This document shows, piece by piece, positions 32,903-42,222 of a stretch of DNA of 42,380 nucleotides. The notes under the pieces were generated by a model. That model saw only the letters and a program-made list of their open reading frames with translations. It was not told the DNA's origin and did no database searches. Source of the DNA: Marinisporobacter sp. (GTDB lineage Bacteria; Bacillota; Clostridia; Peptostreptococcales; Thermotaleaceae); assembly GCA_025210395.1 (NCBI GenBank), contig JAOARV010000025.1, positions 1 to 42,380 on the forward strand, in the 5' to 3' direction. Position 1 is the stretch's first letter. Each line of letters starts with the position of its first letter. Made by a program: the position numbers and the translations under genes.

Positions 32903-32911
32903 TGGTATAAT
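32903..32911 (+). promoter_or_regulatory. Extended -10 promoter for the 32963 gene
   Basis: TGGTATAAT carries the TG-n-TATAAT extended -10 form (TATAAT at 32906-32911), 52 nt before the next start. No clear -35. Confidence 0.5.
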
Positions 32912-32962
32912 GTATTGGGCAATAATGAAAAAATAGAAGACCCATAGAGAGGAAAAAGATTA

Positions 32963-34714
32963 ATGAAAATTTTACTGACTACTTTAAACTCAAAATTTAT
33001 TCATACAGGATTAGCTTTGCGGTACTTATATAATTATTGTAAAGAAGATTTTCATATGAAGATTGAAGAATATACAATCAACCACCATACAGACTATATT
33101 TTAGGAGAAATTTATAAAGGGGAATATGACATTGTATGTTTTTCTTGTTACATATGGAATATTTCAAGTACATTAGAGATTGTAAGAAATCTAAAAAAGG
33201 TGCGCCCTGAATTAACCATTGTTTTAGGGGGGCCTGAAGTAAGCTTTGATCCTGTGTCCTTAATGGAGAAAGAAGGTTCTATTGATTATATTATTATAGG
33301 GGAAGGGGAAGAAACCTTTAAAGAATTAATGAACTTTTTAGTAAATACTAAAGGAAATCTTCACCAGATCAAAGGGATTGCTTATCAAAAGAATTATGAG
33401 GTTTTTAAAACACCTGATAGAGAACTAATCAAAGATTTAGGAAGTATTCCACCTATATATACAGAGGATTTAGAGGAATATAAAAATAAAATTATCTATT
33501 ATGAAAGTTCACGAGGGTGCCCCCATAATTGCAGATATTGCTTATCATCAACTATAAAAGGAGTAAGATTTTTTCCAATAGATCGAGTAAAATCTGATTT
33601 AGGTTTATTTTTAGAAAAAAGAGTGAAACAGGTAAAGTTTGTAGATCGAACGTTTAATGTAAAAAAGAGTCATAGTCTTGAAATTATGAAATATATTGTA
33701 GAAAATGATAATGGATATACTAATTTTCATTTTGAAATTACAGCAGATTTATTAGATGATGAAACGCTAGAATTTCTTTCAAAGGTAAGGGAAGGATTAT
33801 TTCAATTTGAAATTGGTGTTCAGACTACCCATGACCAAACTATGAAGAGTATTGATCGAAAAGTAGATTTTAATATACTTAGTAAAGTAGTAAGAAGGGT
33901 AGGGTCTTTTAGGAATATTCATCTTCATTTAGACTTGATTGCAGGACTTCCTTTTGAAGATTTTAAGAGATTTAAAAAATCCTTTGATGATGTATATGCC
34001 CTAAAGCCTGAAAAGCTTCAATTAGGATTTTTGAAGCTATTAAAAGGTTCTGGGATTAGGGAAGATAAGGATTTGTATGGATATGTTTTTAAGGATGAGC
34101 CTCCTTACGAAGTTTTAAAAAACAAATATATGAGTTATAAGGATGTTTTAAAGCTTAAAATGATAGAAGAGATGGTAGAGCTTTTCTATAATGGAGATGG
34201 CTTTTTATATGGGGTTAGCTATATCATAGACAATTTTTATGAACATCCTTCAGATTTTTATCACCAATTAGCAGATTTTTGGGAAGAAAGAGGATACCAT
34301 CATGTTTCTCATGGGAAAAACAAATATTACGAAATACTATTAGCCTTCTATAAAGGGTACAATTGGAAAAATGAAGATGTTTTTAGAGAAATATTAAAAT
34401 TTGACTATTTGATGCAGGGAAAGACTACATTACCTAAGTTTTTTGTTCATAAGGAAGAAAAAGATTTTCAAAAAGGGGTACATACATTTTTACATGAAGA
34501 GAATAATCTAGAAAAATATTTACCTAAATATAAGGACATGCCAGCAAAGCAGATTATCAAGAAAGTTCATTTTGAAAGATTCCAATATGATGTATTATCA
34601 TTGATAAAAAATCCAAAGCTAGAAAAAGTAGAAAAGGAGATCGCCGTTTTATTTGATTATAACTTAGAACAAAAGATATTTGCCAAGGCAAAATATGAAA
34701 AAGTAGATCTTTAG
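32963..34714 (+). CDS. B12-binding radical SAM protein (DUF4080 type)
   Basis: 583 residues. Residues ~1-135 are a cobalamin-binding-type Rossmann domain (MKILLTTLNSKFIHTGLALRYL, DIVCFSCYIWNISSTLEIVRNLK, IVLGGPEVSFDP, IIIGEGEETFKEL). The radical SAM core has C-x3-C-x2-C in SSRGCPHNCRYCLSS (~184-192), and VKFVDRTFNVKK and FQFEIGVQTT follow. The C-terminal ~200 residues match the DUF4080 extension found in clostridial members. The substrate is not known; relatives include methyltransferases and methylthiotransferase-like enzymes. The membrane-protein gene follows 11 nt later. Confidence 0.87.
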   Translation: MKILLTTLNSKFIHTGLALRYLYNYCKEDFHMKIEEYTINHHTDYILGEIYKGEYDIVCFSCYIWNISSTLEIVRNLKKVRPELTIVLGGPEVSFDPVSLMEKEGSIDYIIIGEGEETFKELMNFLVNTKGNLHQIKGIAYQKNYEVFKTPDRELIKDLGSIPPIYTEDLEEYKNKIIYYESSRGCPHNCRYCLSSTIKGVRFFPIDRVKSDLGLFLEKRVKQVKFVDRTFNVKKSHSLEIMKYIVENDNGYTNFHFEITADLLDDETLEFLSKVREGLFQFEIGVQTTHDQTMKSIDRKVDFNILSKVVRRVGSFRNIHLHLDLIAGLPFEDFKRFKKSFDDVYALKPEKLQLGFLKLLKGSGIREDKDLYGYVFKDEPPYEVLKNKYMSYKDVLKLKMIEEMVELFYNGDGFLYGVSYIIDNFYEHPSDFYHQLADFWEERGYHHVSHGKNKYYEILLAFYKGYNWKNEDVFREILKFDYLMQGKTTLPKFFVHKEEKDFQKGVHTFLHEENNLEKYLPKYKDMPAKQIIKKVHFERFQYDVLSLIKNPKLEKVEKEIAVLFDYNLEQKIFAKAKYEKVDL

Positions 34715-34725
34715 GGGGAGGTAGC

Positions 34726-35475
34726 ATGAATATACTGAAAGATATCTATGAGACAAATAAGGAAATCAGTAAAAAGGCAATAGATTTGACGATGAAAAAT
34801 TGGGTCATTGTTTTTACAGGGATTATTTATTCCATCATTTCAATCGTATTATTTAGAGTAAGTTTCTTATTTTCTATATTGGCAGGGATTATTATAACCT
34901 TAGTAATGAGTGCTTTGCTCTCCAATTATCTATATTTGATAGAAAATATAATTTCCTATGGGAAAATTTCATTAGATGATTTTAAGAAGGGTTTTCAGGT
35001 ATATATTTGGAAAATATATGGGGTTATGGTGGTTATATGGTTTGTTAACTATGGTGCAGATTTGTTTCTGAGTCCTTTATTAAAATTAAGAATAGGGTTT
35101 GTTACATTATGGATGGTACTTTATTGGATGGCTTTTGTATTACTAAATTGTTTACCAGAGGTGATTTATCAAAAGCATGAGGATCTTCGTGATCTGTTTC
35201 AGTATAGCTTTTCTTTTATAAAAGAGAACTGGATCGATTGGTTTGTACCCAATATATTTTTAGGAGTATTATTTTATTTAGTAATGGGAAGAAGCTTTAC
35301 AATAAGTTATTTAATGACGAGTTTAAGCTTGTCATTATCTATTAAAAGTATGGTTTTTTATTTTATAGGACAGTTCTTATTATCCTTTACCATGGTGTAT
35401 AGAGGATTATTATTTAATCTTTTGAGTCGTACAACAAGAAAAAAGAGGGTTTTTAAGAGAAATATATATAGGTAG
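34726..35475 (+). CDS. Multi-pass membrane protein of unknown function
   Basis: 249 residues with about six hydrophobic segments (VIVFTGIIYSIISIVLF, FLFSILAGIIITLVMSALL, IYGVMVVIWFVNYGADLF, LWMVLYWMAFVLLNCL, WFVPNIFLGVLFYLVMG, SMVFYFIGQFLLSFTMVY). A basic C-terminal tail (RTTRKKRVFKRNIYR) is probably cytoplasmic. I see no catalytic motif. RBS GGGGGAGG lies 6 nt before the ATG. It is probably co-transcribed with the radical SAM gene, but a functional link is not evident. Confidence 0.78.
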   Translation: MNILKDIYETNKEISKKAIDLTMKNWVIVFTGIIYSIISIVLFRVSFLFSILAGIIITLVMSALLSNYLYLIENIISYGKISLDDFKKGFQVYIWKIYGVMVVIWFVNYGADLFLSPLLKLRIGFVTLWMVLYWMAFVLLNCLPEVIYQKHEDLRDLFQYSFSFIKENWIDWFVPNIFLGVLFYLVMGRSFTISYLMTSLSLSLSIKSMVFYFIGQFLLSFTMVYRGLLFNLLSRTTRKKRVFKRNIYR

Positions 35476-35500
35476 AGAGCGAATGAGGCTCTCTATTTTT
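35473..35500 (+). terminator. Terminator after the membrane-protein gene
   Basis: TAGAGAGC (35473-35480) pairs with GCTCTCTA (35488-35495), then T5. The stem begins within the stop codon. Confidence 0.88.
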
Positions 35501-35613
35501 ATGAAAATAAAATAATTAAAGGGCAAGATCATTGATAGTAGAGAATAACTATTATAATGAAAAGATATAAAAAAGGAAAAGATAATCCTATGAATAGGAA
35601 ATGGAGTGATTGA

Positions 35614-36828
35614 ATGAAGAATCATACCCTTAAAATCATGGCATTATCTTTTGTTCCCTTTATAATGGTTTTAGGAAATTCTATGTTGATACCTGTGTTT
35701 ACAGATATAAAAAGAGAATTAGAGATTAATCAATATGAAGTAAGCTTAATGATTAGCTATTTTTCATTTCCAGCAGCCATATGGATTCCATTTTTAGGAT
35801 TACTATCAGATAGAATCGGTAGGAAAAAAGTATTAGTACCTTCATTAATCGTATATGGATTAGGAGGAACTATATCAGGAATATCAAGTGTTTTATATAA
35901 AGACCCCTATGAATATATTTTAATAGGAAGAGTCATACAAGGCTTTGGTGCTGCGGGGACTTCTCCCATAGCTATGGCACTGGTAAGTGACATGTTTTCA
36001 AGTGAAAATAGAAGTAAAGCTTTAGGAATTATTGAAGCATCTAATGGTATTGGGAAGATTGCTAGTCCTATTATTGGCTCAATCATCGCACTGATTGCAT
36101 GGTATATGATTTTCTTTTCATATTCTATATTAACAATCCCCGTAGCTTTATGTATATGGTTTTTAATTGAAGAAGATCCTAAAATTGCAGAAAGAAAAGA
36201 TTTAAAAAAATATTTTCAAGAGATAGGAACCATTACAAAAAATAAGCGTATGTCTATATTTCTTTGCTTTGTTACAGGATTTATAGCATTGTTTATTTTA
36301 TATGGGTTACTTGCGAATGTATCAGATATTCTTGGGAACGAACAGGAGAATCATTTTTTAGGAAGAGGCTTTATTGTAGCATTGCCACTTCTTAGTATGG
36401 CTATTGCATCCTATTGGTTTGGAACATACATGAAAAAAAGAGACCATTTTTATAAAATATTTATCATAGTTAGTTTGATGATTTGTAGTTTAGCTACAAG
36501 TTGTATCCCTTATCTTAAAGAATATATACATAGATTATTTTTGCTAGAGGTAATTGCTACTAGTATAGGGATTATATTATCTGTATTAAATATATTTGTT
36601 ACGAGTTGTATTCCTAAAGGGAAAAGAGGCGTTATTACAGCCCTTTATAATAGTTTTCGTTTTTTAGGTATTTCCTTTGGACCTATTTTTTTCAATGAGT
36701 TTTATAAGGGGACTACAAAAATATTTTTTTTACCTTTAATGGGTATAATGATTAGTATATTGTTTATACAATATGTAGATGCTAAAAAAATGCTTGAATA
36801 CTTTGGCGTGAAAAAAGATATGAACTAA
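35614..36828 (+). CDS. MFS transporter (DHA1-like)
   Basis: 404 residues, twelve predicted membrane segments. Motif A between TM2 and TM3 is clear (GLLSDRIGRKKV). GRVIQGFGAAGTSPIAMALVSDMF (TM4) and GIIEASNGIGKIASPIIGS (motif C region, TM5) are typical of drug/H+ antiporters. Many family members export drugs or metabolites; the substrate cannot be told. RBS GGAGTG precedes the ATG. It is flanked by a terminator upstream and a TPR gene 64 nt downstream. Confidence 0.88.
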   Translation: MKNHTLKIMALSFVPFIMVLGNSMLIPVFTDIKRELEINQYEVSLMISYFSFPAAIWIPFLGLLSDRIGRKKVLVPSLIVYGLGGTISGISSVLYKDPYEYILIGRVIQGFGAAGTSPIAMALVSDMFSSENRSKALGIIEASNGIGKIASPIIGSIIALIAWYMIFFSYSILTIPVALCIWFLIEEDPKIAERKDLKKYFQEIGTITKNKRMSIFLCFVTGFIALFILYGLLANVSDILGNEQENHFLGRGFIVALPLLSMAIASYWFGTYMKKRDHFYKIFIIVSLMICSLATSCIPYLKEYIHRLFLLEVIATSIGIILSVLNIFVTSCIPKGKRGVITALYNSFRFLGISFGPIFFNEFYKGTTKIFFLPLMGIMISILFIQYVDAKKMLEYFGVKKDMN

Positions 36829-36892
36829 AAAACTTTCTTTTTTTCCTACAATAAGATATACTCAATGAGTAGAAAATGAAGGGAGACTTATT

Positions 36893-38020
36893 ATGTTTAT
36901 AAGAATAAAAGAATATATAAATGATGGATTAGAAAGAGTTGTGTTTATTGAATTAAAAAAAGATGCCCATATTGATCCTAGATTTGAAATGTTAAAGGGA
37001 ATTGCTATCCCAATGAACATAGGGGAAATTACGAAGCCTTTAAAAGAAGGAAGAGATGATTATGAATTATCTTTAGCAAGCATGGCAAGAGGAATGATTA
37101 CTGTAATTGGTTTAGATAAGGACTTTAAATATATAGATCAATATAAAGAATTTTTAACTATATTTGATGAAAAAATTTTAGAATATATTGCTTATGAAGG
37201 GTTAAAATTAGCTGAAGAGACAAAATTTCATGATGCCTTAATCTATTTTAAAGCTTTAATTACCCTAGATGAAGATAATTTAAATGGATTATATAATTAT
37301 GCTAGATGTTGTGAGGACATTGCATCTATAGGAGAAGATAGAGAGAAGAAGAAGGAATTCAAAAAAGAAGCCGTTGAAGCTTTAGAGATTATTACAGAAA
37401 AGTATCCAGACTTTTCTTTGGCCTATTATCATTTAGGATTTCATTATGCCAATCAAAATTTGTTTAAAAAGGCACAGATTATATGGGAAAAATGTATAGA
37501 GCTTGATATAGATGAAGAAAAGGAAAAGGAATTATTATTTCAGATCAATGAATTGAAGGATCAAATACAATATGAAGAAGGATATACATATATTTTAAAT
37601 AATCAGCCAGATTTAGGTTTGAAAAAACTGTTACCTCTTATGGACAAATATTCTGACTGGTGGAACTTATTATTTTTTATAGGTCTTGGATATAGACAAG
37701 CAGGGAATATGGAAGAAGCCATAAACGTTTTAAAGAAAATACTTACAATAAAGCCGACGCAAGTAGATACCCTCAATGAATTAGGCTTATGTTATGCAAC
37801 AATAAATGATTTTTATCACGCAGAAAAATATTTTGAAAAGGCTTTGAAATTTAAAGATGGAGATAGTGAAATACTATCCAATTTAGGAATGGTTTATATG
37901 GAAATGGGAAAACTTCAAAAGGCTAAGGAAGTTTTAGAAAAGTCTATCAATCTTAACCCTCATGATGAAATTACGATACAATGTATAAAAAAGTTAAAGA
38001 GTATGCAAGAACATCAATAA
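36893..38020 (+). CDS. TPR-repeat protein
   Basis: 375 residues, no signal peptide. The first ~100 residues are a separate domain (FIRIKEYINDGLERVVFIELKKDAHIDPRFEMLKG). TPRs then fill ~105-370: KFHDALIYFKALITLDEDNLNGLYNYARC, PDFSLAYYHLGFHYANQNLFKKAQIIWEKCIEL, GLGYRQAGNMEEAINVLKKILTIKP, LNELGLCYATINDFYHAEKYFEKALKF and LGMVYMEMGKLQKAKEVLEKSINLNP. It is a cytoplasmic protein-protein scaffold; the partners are unknown. It is not closely similar to the TPR arrays at 2305 and 4169. Confidence 0.85.
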   Translation: MFIRIKEYINDGLERVVFIELKKDAHIDPRFEMLKGIAIPMNIGEITKPLKEGRDDYELSLASMARGMITVIGLDKDFKYIDQYKEFLTIFDEKILEYIAYEGLKLAEETKFHDALIYFKALITLDEDNLNGLYNYARCCEDIASIGEDREKKKEFKKEAVEALEIITEKYPDFSLAYYHLGFHYANQNLFKKAQIIWEKCIELDIDEEKEKELLFQINELKDQIQYEEGYTYILNNQPDLGLKKLLPLMDKYSDWWNLLFFIGLGYRQAGNMEEAINVLKKILTIKPTQVDTLNELGLCYATINDFYHAEKYFEKALKFKDGDSEILSNLGMVYMEMGKLQKAKEVLEKSINLNPHDEITIQCIKKLKSMQEHQ

Positions 38021-38035
38021 TTGGTGTTCTTTTTT
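38008..38035 (+). terminator. Terminator overlapping the TPR gene stop
   Basis: AGAACATCAA (38008-38017), loop TAA, TTGGTGTTCT (38021-38030), T5. The three-base loop is the stop codon itself. Confidence 0.85.
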
Positions 38036-38234
38036 GTGTAGATTTTTAAATAATATACCATAAATGGTAAAATGATCTGGAAATAAAAATCATAATTCAA
38101 AGTACTGGAAAAATTCAGTAAATTGTAGTATAGTAAATCATATAGATAATTGTAAATTCATAACAAATTAAAAATTTTGTTTACCCATTATTAAAAAAAT
38201 GTAACCTAAAATAAAATTTATATGGAGTGATGAT

Positions 38235-39140
38235 ATGATTAAAAACTTCCAAGAATTAATAAGAATGGCTAAAGAACAGAAAAGAATGAGATTAGCTGTA
38301 GCAGCTGCACAAGATGAGGAAGTGTTAGTTGCTGTTTGTAATGCAGCAGAAATAGGAATTGTTGAACCTATCTTAATAGGAGATGGGGAAAAAATCATGT
38401 GTATTGCAAAGGAAAATAATTTAAAGATTGATGATTATGAAATCATCGAAGAAAAAGAAGTAGATGCAGCTGCCAAAAGAGCTGTAAGTTTAGTAAGCTT
38501 AGGAAATGCAGATTTTGTTATGAAGGGTCTATTAGATACATCTATTTTACTAAAGGCAGTCCTTGATAAAGAAATAGGTCTTAGAACAGATAGTCAATTA
38601 AGCCATGTGATGATCTATCATGTTCCTACTTACCACAAACTATTGTTTTTAACAGATGGAGGAATGAATATAGCACCTACTTTAGAAGAAAAAGTAAAAA
38701 TCACACAAAATGCTGTAGATGTGGCAAAAGCCATGGGAATAAAAGATATCAAGGTTGCAGCTTTAGCAGCAAAGGAAAAGGTAAATCCCAAAATGCAAGC
38801 AACTGTTGATGCCAATGAATTAAAACAATTAGGACAAAGAGGCGAGTTTGGAGGAGATGTTATTGTAGAAGGACCTTTGGCATTTGATTTGGCTATATCA
38901 GAGGAGGCAGCAAAAACGAAAAATTTTGAAAGCCAAGTAGCTGGAGATGCAGACATTTTATTGGTACCAACTATTGAAATGGGGAATGGTATTGGAAAAG
39001 CTTTAACTTATTTTGCAAATGCTAAGTCAGCGGGAGTTATTATGGGAACAAAAGCACCTGTAGTTTTAGTTTCAAGAGCTGATAGTCATGAATCAAAACT
39101 TTATTCAATCGCTTTAGGAAGTATTATTGCAGCCAATTAA
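38235..39140 (+). CDS. ptb: Phosphate butyryltransferase-type acyltransferase
   Basis: 301 residues, the size of Ptb. Typical sequence: MRLAVAAAQDEEVLVAV, PILIGDGEKI, ADFVMKGLLDTSILLKAVLDKE, LSHVMIYHVPTYHKLLFLTDGGMNIAPTLEEK, GPLAFDLAISEEAA, ADILLVPTIEMGNGIGKALTYF. It converts acyl-CoA plus phosphate to acyl-phosphate and CoA, the step before ATP formation by an acyl kinase. No butyrate kinase gene follows. Instead iorA starts 30 nt after the stop, so the natural substrate may be aryl-acetyl- or branched acyl-CoA made by IorAB. RBS TGGAGTGATG. Confidence 0.9.
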   Translation: MIKNFQELIRMAKEQKRMRLAVAAAQDEEVLVAVCNAAEIGIVEPILIGDGEKIMCIAKENNLKIDDYEIIEEKEVDAAAKRAVSLVSLGNADFVMKGLLDTSILLKAVLDKEIGLRTDSQLSHVMIYHVPTYHKLLFLTDGGMNIAPTLEEKVKITQNAVDVAKAMGIKDIKVAALAAKEKVNPKMQATVDANELKQLGQRGEFGGDVIVEGPLAFDLAISEEAAKTKNFESQVAGDADILLVPTIEMGNGIGKALTYFANAKSAGVIMGTKAPVVLVSRADSHESKLYSIALGSIIAAN

Positions 39141-39170
39141 TAAATACTCAATTCAAAGGAGCGTGAAGGT

Positions 39171-40946
39171 ATGAAAAAGTTTCTAACAGGAAATGAAGCT
39201 GTTGCACGTGGTGCATATGAGGCGGGTGTAACTTATGCTTCGGCCTATCCAGGAACACCTAGCACTGAGATTTTAGAAAATATTGCACCCTATAAAGAAA
39301 ATATATATGCAGAGTGGGCGCCAAATGAAAAAGTAGCTTTAGAAACGGCAATTGGTGCATCTATTGCTGGGGCAAGGGCTTTAGCTGCTATGAAGCATGT
39401 AGGAGTAAATGTTGCAGCAGATCCATTATTTACTTATTCTTATACGGGAGTAAATGGAGGATTTGTATTAGTATCAGCAGATGATCCGGGGATGCATAGT
39501 TCTCAAAATGAACAAGACAATAGGTATTATGCTAAATTTGCAAAAGTTGCTATGTTAGAGCCAAGTGATAGCCAAGAAGCAAAGGACTTTGTAAAAGTTG
39601 CTTTAGAAATTAGTGAAAAATATGATACACCTGTACTTTTTAGGGTGACTACGAGAATTTGTCACAGCAAAACCCTTGTTGAATTAGGGGAAAGAGAAGA
39701 AGTAGAAATGAAGCCTTATAAAAAAGATATACCAAAGTATGTGGCGTCCCCTGCAAATGCTAGAGTACTTCATATAAAGGTTGAGGAAAGATTAAAGCAA
39801 TTAGAGAAGTTTAGTAATGAAACAGATTTAAATAAAATAGAGTGGAATGATAAAAAAATAGGGGTTATTACTTCTGGAATTGCTTATCAATATGCTAAGG
39901 AAGTATTTGGAGATGGTGTATCTTATCTGAAATTAGGATTTACTTATCCCCTTCCTATGAAAAAGATTAAAGAATTTACAGATGGAGTACAAACTCTTTA
40001 TGTAATAGAAGAATTAGAACCCTATATAGAAGAACAAATGAAAGCGGCAGGAATCAAATGTATAGGGAAAGAATTGATTCCAAGAATAGGAGAGTTGAAT
40101 CCAGATATTATAGCAAAAGCCATATTAAAAGAAGAAAGACCAATGATCAAGTATAGTGAAGCTGAAGTTGTAGGACGACCACCAACACTTTGTGCAGGAT
40201 GTCCACATAGAGGGTTTTTCTACATGTTATCAAAAAAGAAAAATGTTATGATTACAGGAGATATAGGTTGCTATACATTAGGTTCAGCACAACCTTTATC
40301 TTCTATGGATACATGTATTTGTATGGGTGCTAGTGTAAGTGCTGGACATGGTGCCCAAAAGGCATTTTCTTTTAATGGTGTAGATAAAAAGGTTATAGGG
40401 GTAATAGGAGATTCAACCTTCTTCCATTCTGGAGTTACAGGACTTATGGATATTGTCTACAATAAGGGAAATGCAGTAACTGTAATATTAGATAATAGGA
40501 TTACTGGAATGACAGGACACCAAGAAAACCCTGGTACAGGCTATACCCTTCAAGGAGAAAAAACACACCCAATCAACATACCAATGCTTTGTGAAGCAGT
40601 GGGGGTAAAAAAGGAAAATATATTTGTAATCAATCCATTGAATTTAGAGGATTGCAATAAGACAATTGATGAAGCCCTTAACAAGAAAGAGGCTACGGTT
40701 ATTATTACAGAGTGGCCTTGTGTTCTAAAAAAACCATCACCAGAAGATATTGAGAAGTTTGGTGACAAAAAGGTTATTTGTAAGGTAGATGAAGAAAAAT
40801 GTAAAGCCTGTAGAATTTGTACAAAAACAGGATGTCCTGCTATATCATTTGATGAAAAAGCAAAAATTAATGAAGATATGTGTGTAGGCTGTGACGTCTG
40901 TCTTCAAGCATGTCCTTTTGATGCAATTGTAAAGGTAGGTGAATAA
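39171..40946 (+). CDS. iorA: Indolepyruvate:ferredoxin oxidoreductase, alpha subunit
   Basis: 591 residues. N-terminal pyrimidine domain: MKKFLTGNEAVARGAYEAGVTYASAYPGTPSTEIL and EWAPNEKVALETAIGASIAGARAL. TPP-binding domain: TLCAGCPHRGFFYML, GDIGCYTLGSAQPLSSMDTCICMGASVSAGHG, GVIGDSTFFHSG. The C-terminal ferredoxin domain has two [4Fe-4S] motifs (CKACRICTKTGCP at ~543 and CVGCDVCLQACP at ~567). The enzyme oxidatively decarboxylates aryl pyruvates from Trp, Phe and Tyr to aryl-acetyl-CoA and reduces ferredoxin. RBS AAGGAGCG. iorB follows with one base between. Confidence 0.95.
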   Translation: MKKFLTGNEAVARGAYEAGVTYASAYPGTPSTEILENIAPYKENIYAEWAPNEKVALETAIGASIAGARALAAMKHVGVNVAADPLFTYSYTGVNGGFVLVSADDPGMHSSQNEQDNRYYAKFAKVAMLEPSDSQEAKDFVKVALEISEKYDTPVLFRVTTRICHSKTLVELGEREEVEMKPYKKDIPKYVASPANARVLHIKVEERLKQLEKFSNETDLNKIEWNDKKIGVITSGIAYQYAKEVFGDGVSYLKLGFTYPLPMKKIKEFTDGVQTLYVIEELEPYIEEQMKAAGIKCIGKELIPRIGELNPDIIAKAILKEERPMIKYSEAEVVGRPPTLCAGCPHRGFFYMLSKKKNVMITGDIGCYTLGSAQPLSSMDTCICMGASVSAGHGAQKAFSFNGVDKKVIGVIGDSTFFHSGVTGLMDIVYNKGNAVTVILDNRITGMTGHQENPGTGYTLQGEKTHPINIPMLCEAVGVKKENIFVINPLNLEDCNKTIDEALNKKEATVIITEWPCVLKKPSPEDIEKFGDKKVICKVDEEKCKACRICTKTGCPAISFDEKAKINEDMCVGCDVCLQACPFDAIVKVGE

Positions 40947-40947
40947 T

Positions 40948-41529
40948 ATGAATGAAGTAAAAAATATTTTATTAGTTGGTGTAGGTGGGCAAGGGATTAT
41001 TCTAGCAAGTAAGATTTTATCTCAAGGTCTTATTCGTGCAGGGTATGATGTGAAAATGTCTGAGGTTCATGGTATGGCTCAGCGTGGCGGAAGTGTTACA
41101 ACACAAGTTAGGTTTGGAAAAAAAGTATATTCTCCAATTATAGGGAAGGGGCAAGCAGATATTGTTGTATCCTTTGAAAAGATGGAAACCTTAAGATGGT
41201 TAGGTCACTTAAAGGTAGATGGAAAAGTAGTAGTAAATGATTATGAAATACCATCTGCTCCTATCTTAGTAGGGGATAGCAAGTATCCTGAAAATGTGTT
41301 GCGTATATTAAAAGAAAAAGTACCCACAACTGTAGTTGAAGCTGCAGAAATTGCAAAAGAGCTAGGAAATATTAAAACAATGAATATTGTTATGTTAGGT
41401 GCTCTTACAAAAGCTATGGGGTTAGAGGAAGTAGATTGGGGAAAAATTATTAAAGACAATGTAAAAGAAAAATTTGTTGATGTAAATATACAGGCTTTAA
41501 GAAAAGGGAAGGAACAAGTTAAAGAGTAA
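40948..41529 (+). CDS. iorB: Indolepyruvate:ferredoxin oxidoreductase, beta subunit
   Basis: 193 residues from ATG 40948, one base after the iorA stop, with AGGTAGGTG as RBS; an in-frame GTG at 40939 lies inside iorA. The gamma-type domain is clear: ILLVGVGGQGIILASKILSQGLIRAGYDVKMSEVHGMAQRGGSVTTQVRFG, then ADIVVSFEKMETLRWL and TMNIVMLGALTKAMG. It is the partner subunit of IorA. Together with ptb it completes an amino-acid fermentation operon, closed by a strong terminator. Confidence 0.95.
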   Translation: MNEVKNILLVGVGGQGIILASKILSQGLIRAGYDVKMSEVHGMAQRGGSVTTQVRFGKKVYSPIIGKGQADIVVSFEKMETLRWLGHLKVDGKVVVNDYEIPSAPILVGDSKYPENVLRILKEKVPTTVVEAAEIAKELGNIKTMNIVMLGALTKAMGLEEVDWGKIIKDNVKEKFVDVNIQALRKGKEQVKE

Positions 41530-41576
41530 AAGAAAGTCTTTTAAAATCAATTTAAGTTAAGTTTTTTTGTTTCAAT

Positions 41577-41608
41577 AAGCACTATGACTATATAGTTATG
41601 GTGCTTTT
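41577..41608 (+). terminator. Terminator of the ptb-iorAB operon
   Basis: AAGCACTATGAC (41577-41588) pairs fully, with two G-T pairs, with GTTATGGTGCTT (41595-41606) around TATATA, followed by TT. Confidence 0.85.
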
Positions 41609-41728
41609 CGTTATGATATGAAAAACTCATAAAAATAGTATATATATTTCTTATTTGTATATTCAATTTATGAGGATCCTTCTCAACTTCGTGAAGGAAC
41701 TATTTCTATTTGAAGAAAATAAGGATGA

Positions 41729-41757
41729 AATAGCATATTCAAGGTGTTCGAAGAATT
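41729..41757. repeat. 29-bp dispersed repeat, copy 2
   Basis: AATAGCATATTCAAGGTGTT (41729-41748) and CGAAGAATT match 26531-26559 with three differences. The surrounding 41609-41918 shows no gene. Confidence 0.55.
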
Positions 41758-41918
41758 CATTATAAATGAATGTTTTGATTGAGAAAGCCATCGTTTTTTT
41801 ACAAGAATATAAAAATTAGTTTGAAATATGAATATATGAATAAAAGATATAAAAAGTACTTATAATACCTAAGGAATGTGTGAACAAAGAAATTTCATAA
41901 TAAATTATTTGAAATGTA

Positions 41919-41947
41919 TTGACGTAAAAGTATATTTATGATATATT
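41919..41947 (+). promoter_or_regulatory. rRNA promoter P1
   Basis: TTGACG (41919-41924), 17-nt spacer, TATATT (41942-41947). The most upstream of three aligned sigma-A promoters before the 16S gene. Confidence 0.65.
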
Positions 41948-41998
41948 ATCAAATGTTCCTTTCAAATGGAAGTTGTTAGCTGGTAAGAAAAATAACAG

Positions 41999-42027
41999 TT
42001 GACTTTGAGAAAGAAACATGGTAAGAT
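41999..42027 (+). promoter_or_regulatory. rRNA promoter P2
   Basis: TTGACT (41999-42004), 17-nt spacer, TAAGAT (42022-42027), followed by AAAT and GTCGC as in P3. Confidence 0.8.
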
Positions 42028-42079
42028 AAATCTTGTCGCTTCGGAAAAAAACTTTTGAAAATTGCTAATAAAAAAGTTG

Positions 42080-42108
42080 TTGACAGATTCGACAAAAAAT
42101 GATAAGAT
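42080..42108 (+). promoter_or_regulatory. rRNA promoter P3
   Basis: Perfect -35 TTGACA (42080-42085), 17-nt spacer, TAAGAT (42103-42108). The ~108-nt leader to the 16S gene includes a CGCC/GGCG hairpin (~42117-42128) and CTTGAAAACT (~42148), a motif common in Firmicute rRNA leaders. Confidence 0.85.
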
Positions 42109-42222
42109 AAATAAGTCGCCAAGTGGCGGATGGTTAAAAAGTTGATCCTTGAAAACTATACAGTGTAAGAAATTAAGCCAGAATAAGGACTGTAAAGTCC
42201 AAAACGTTCAATTCAAAAATTT

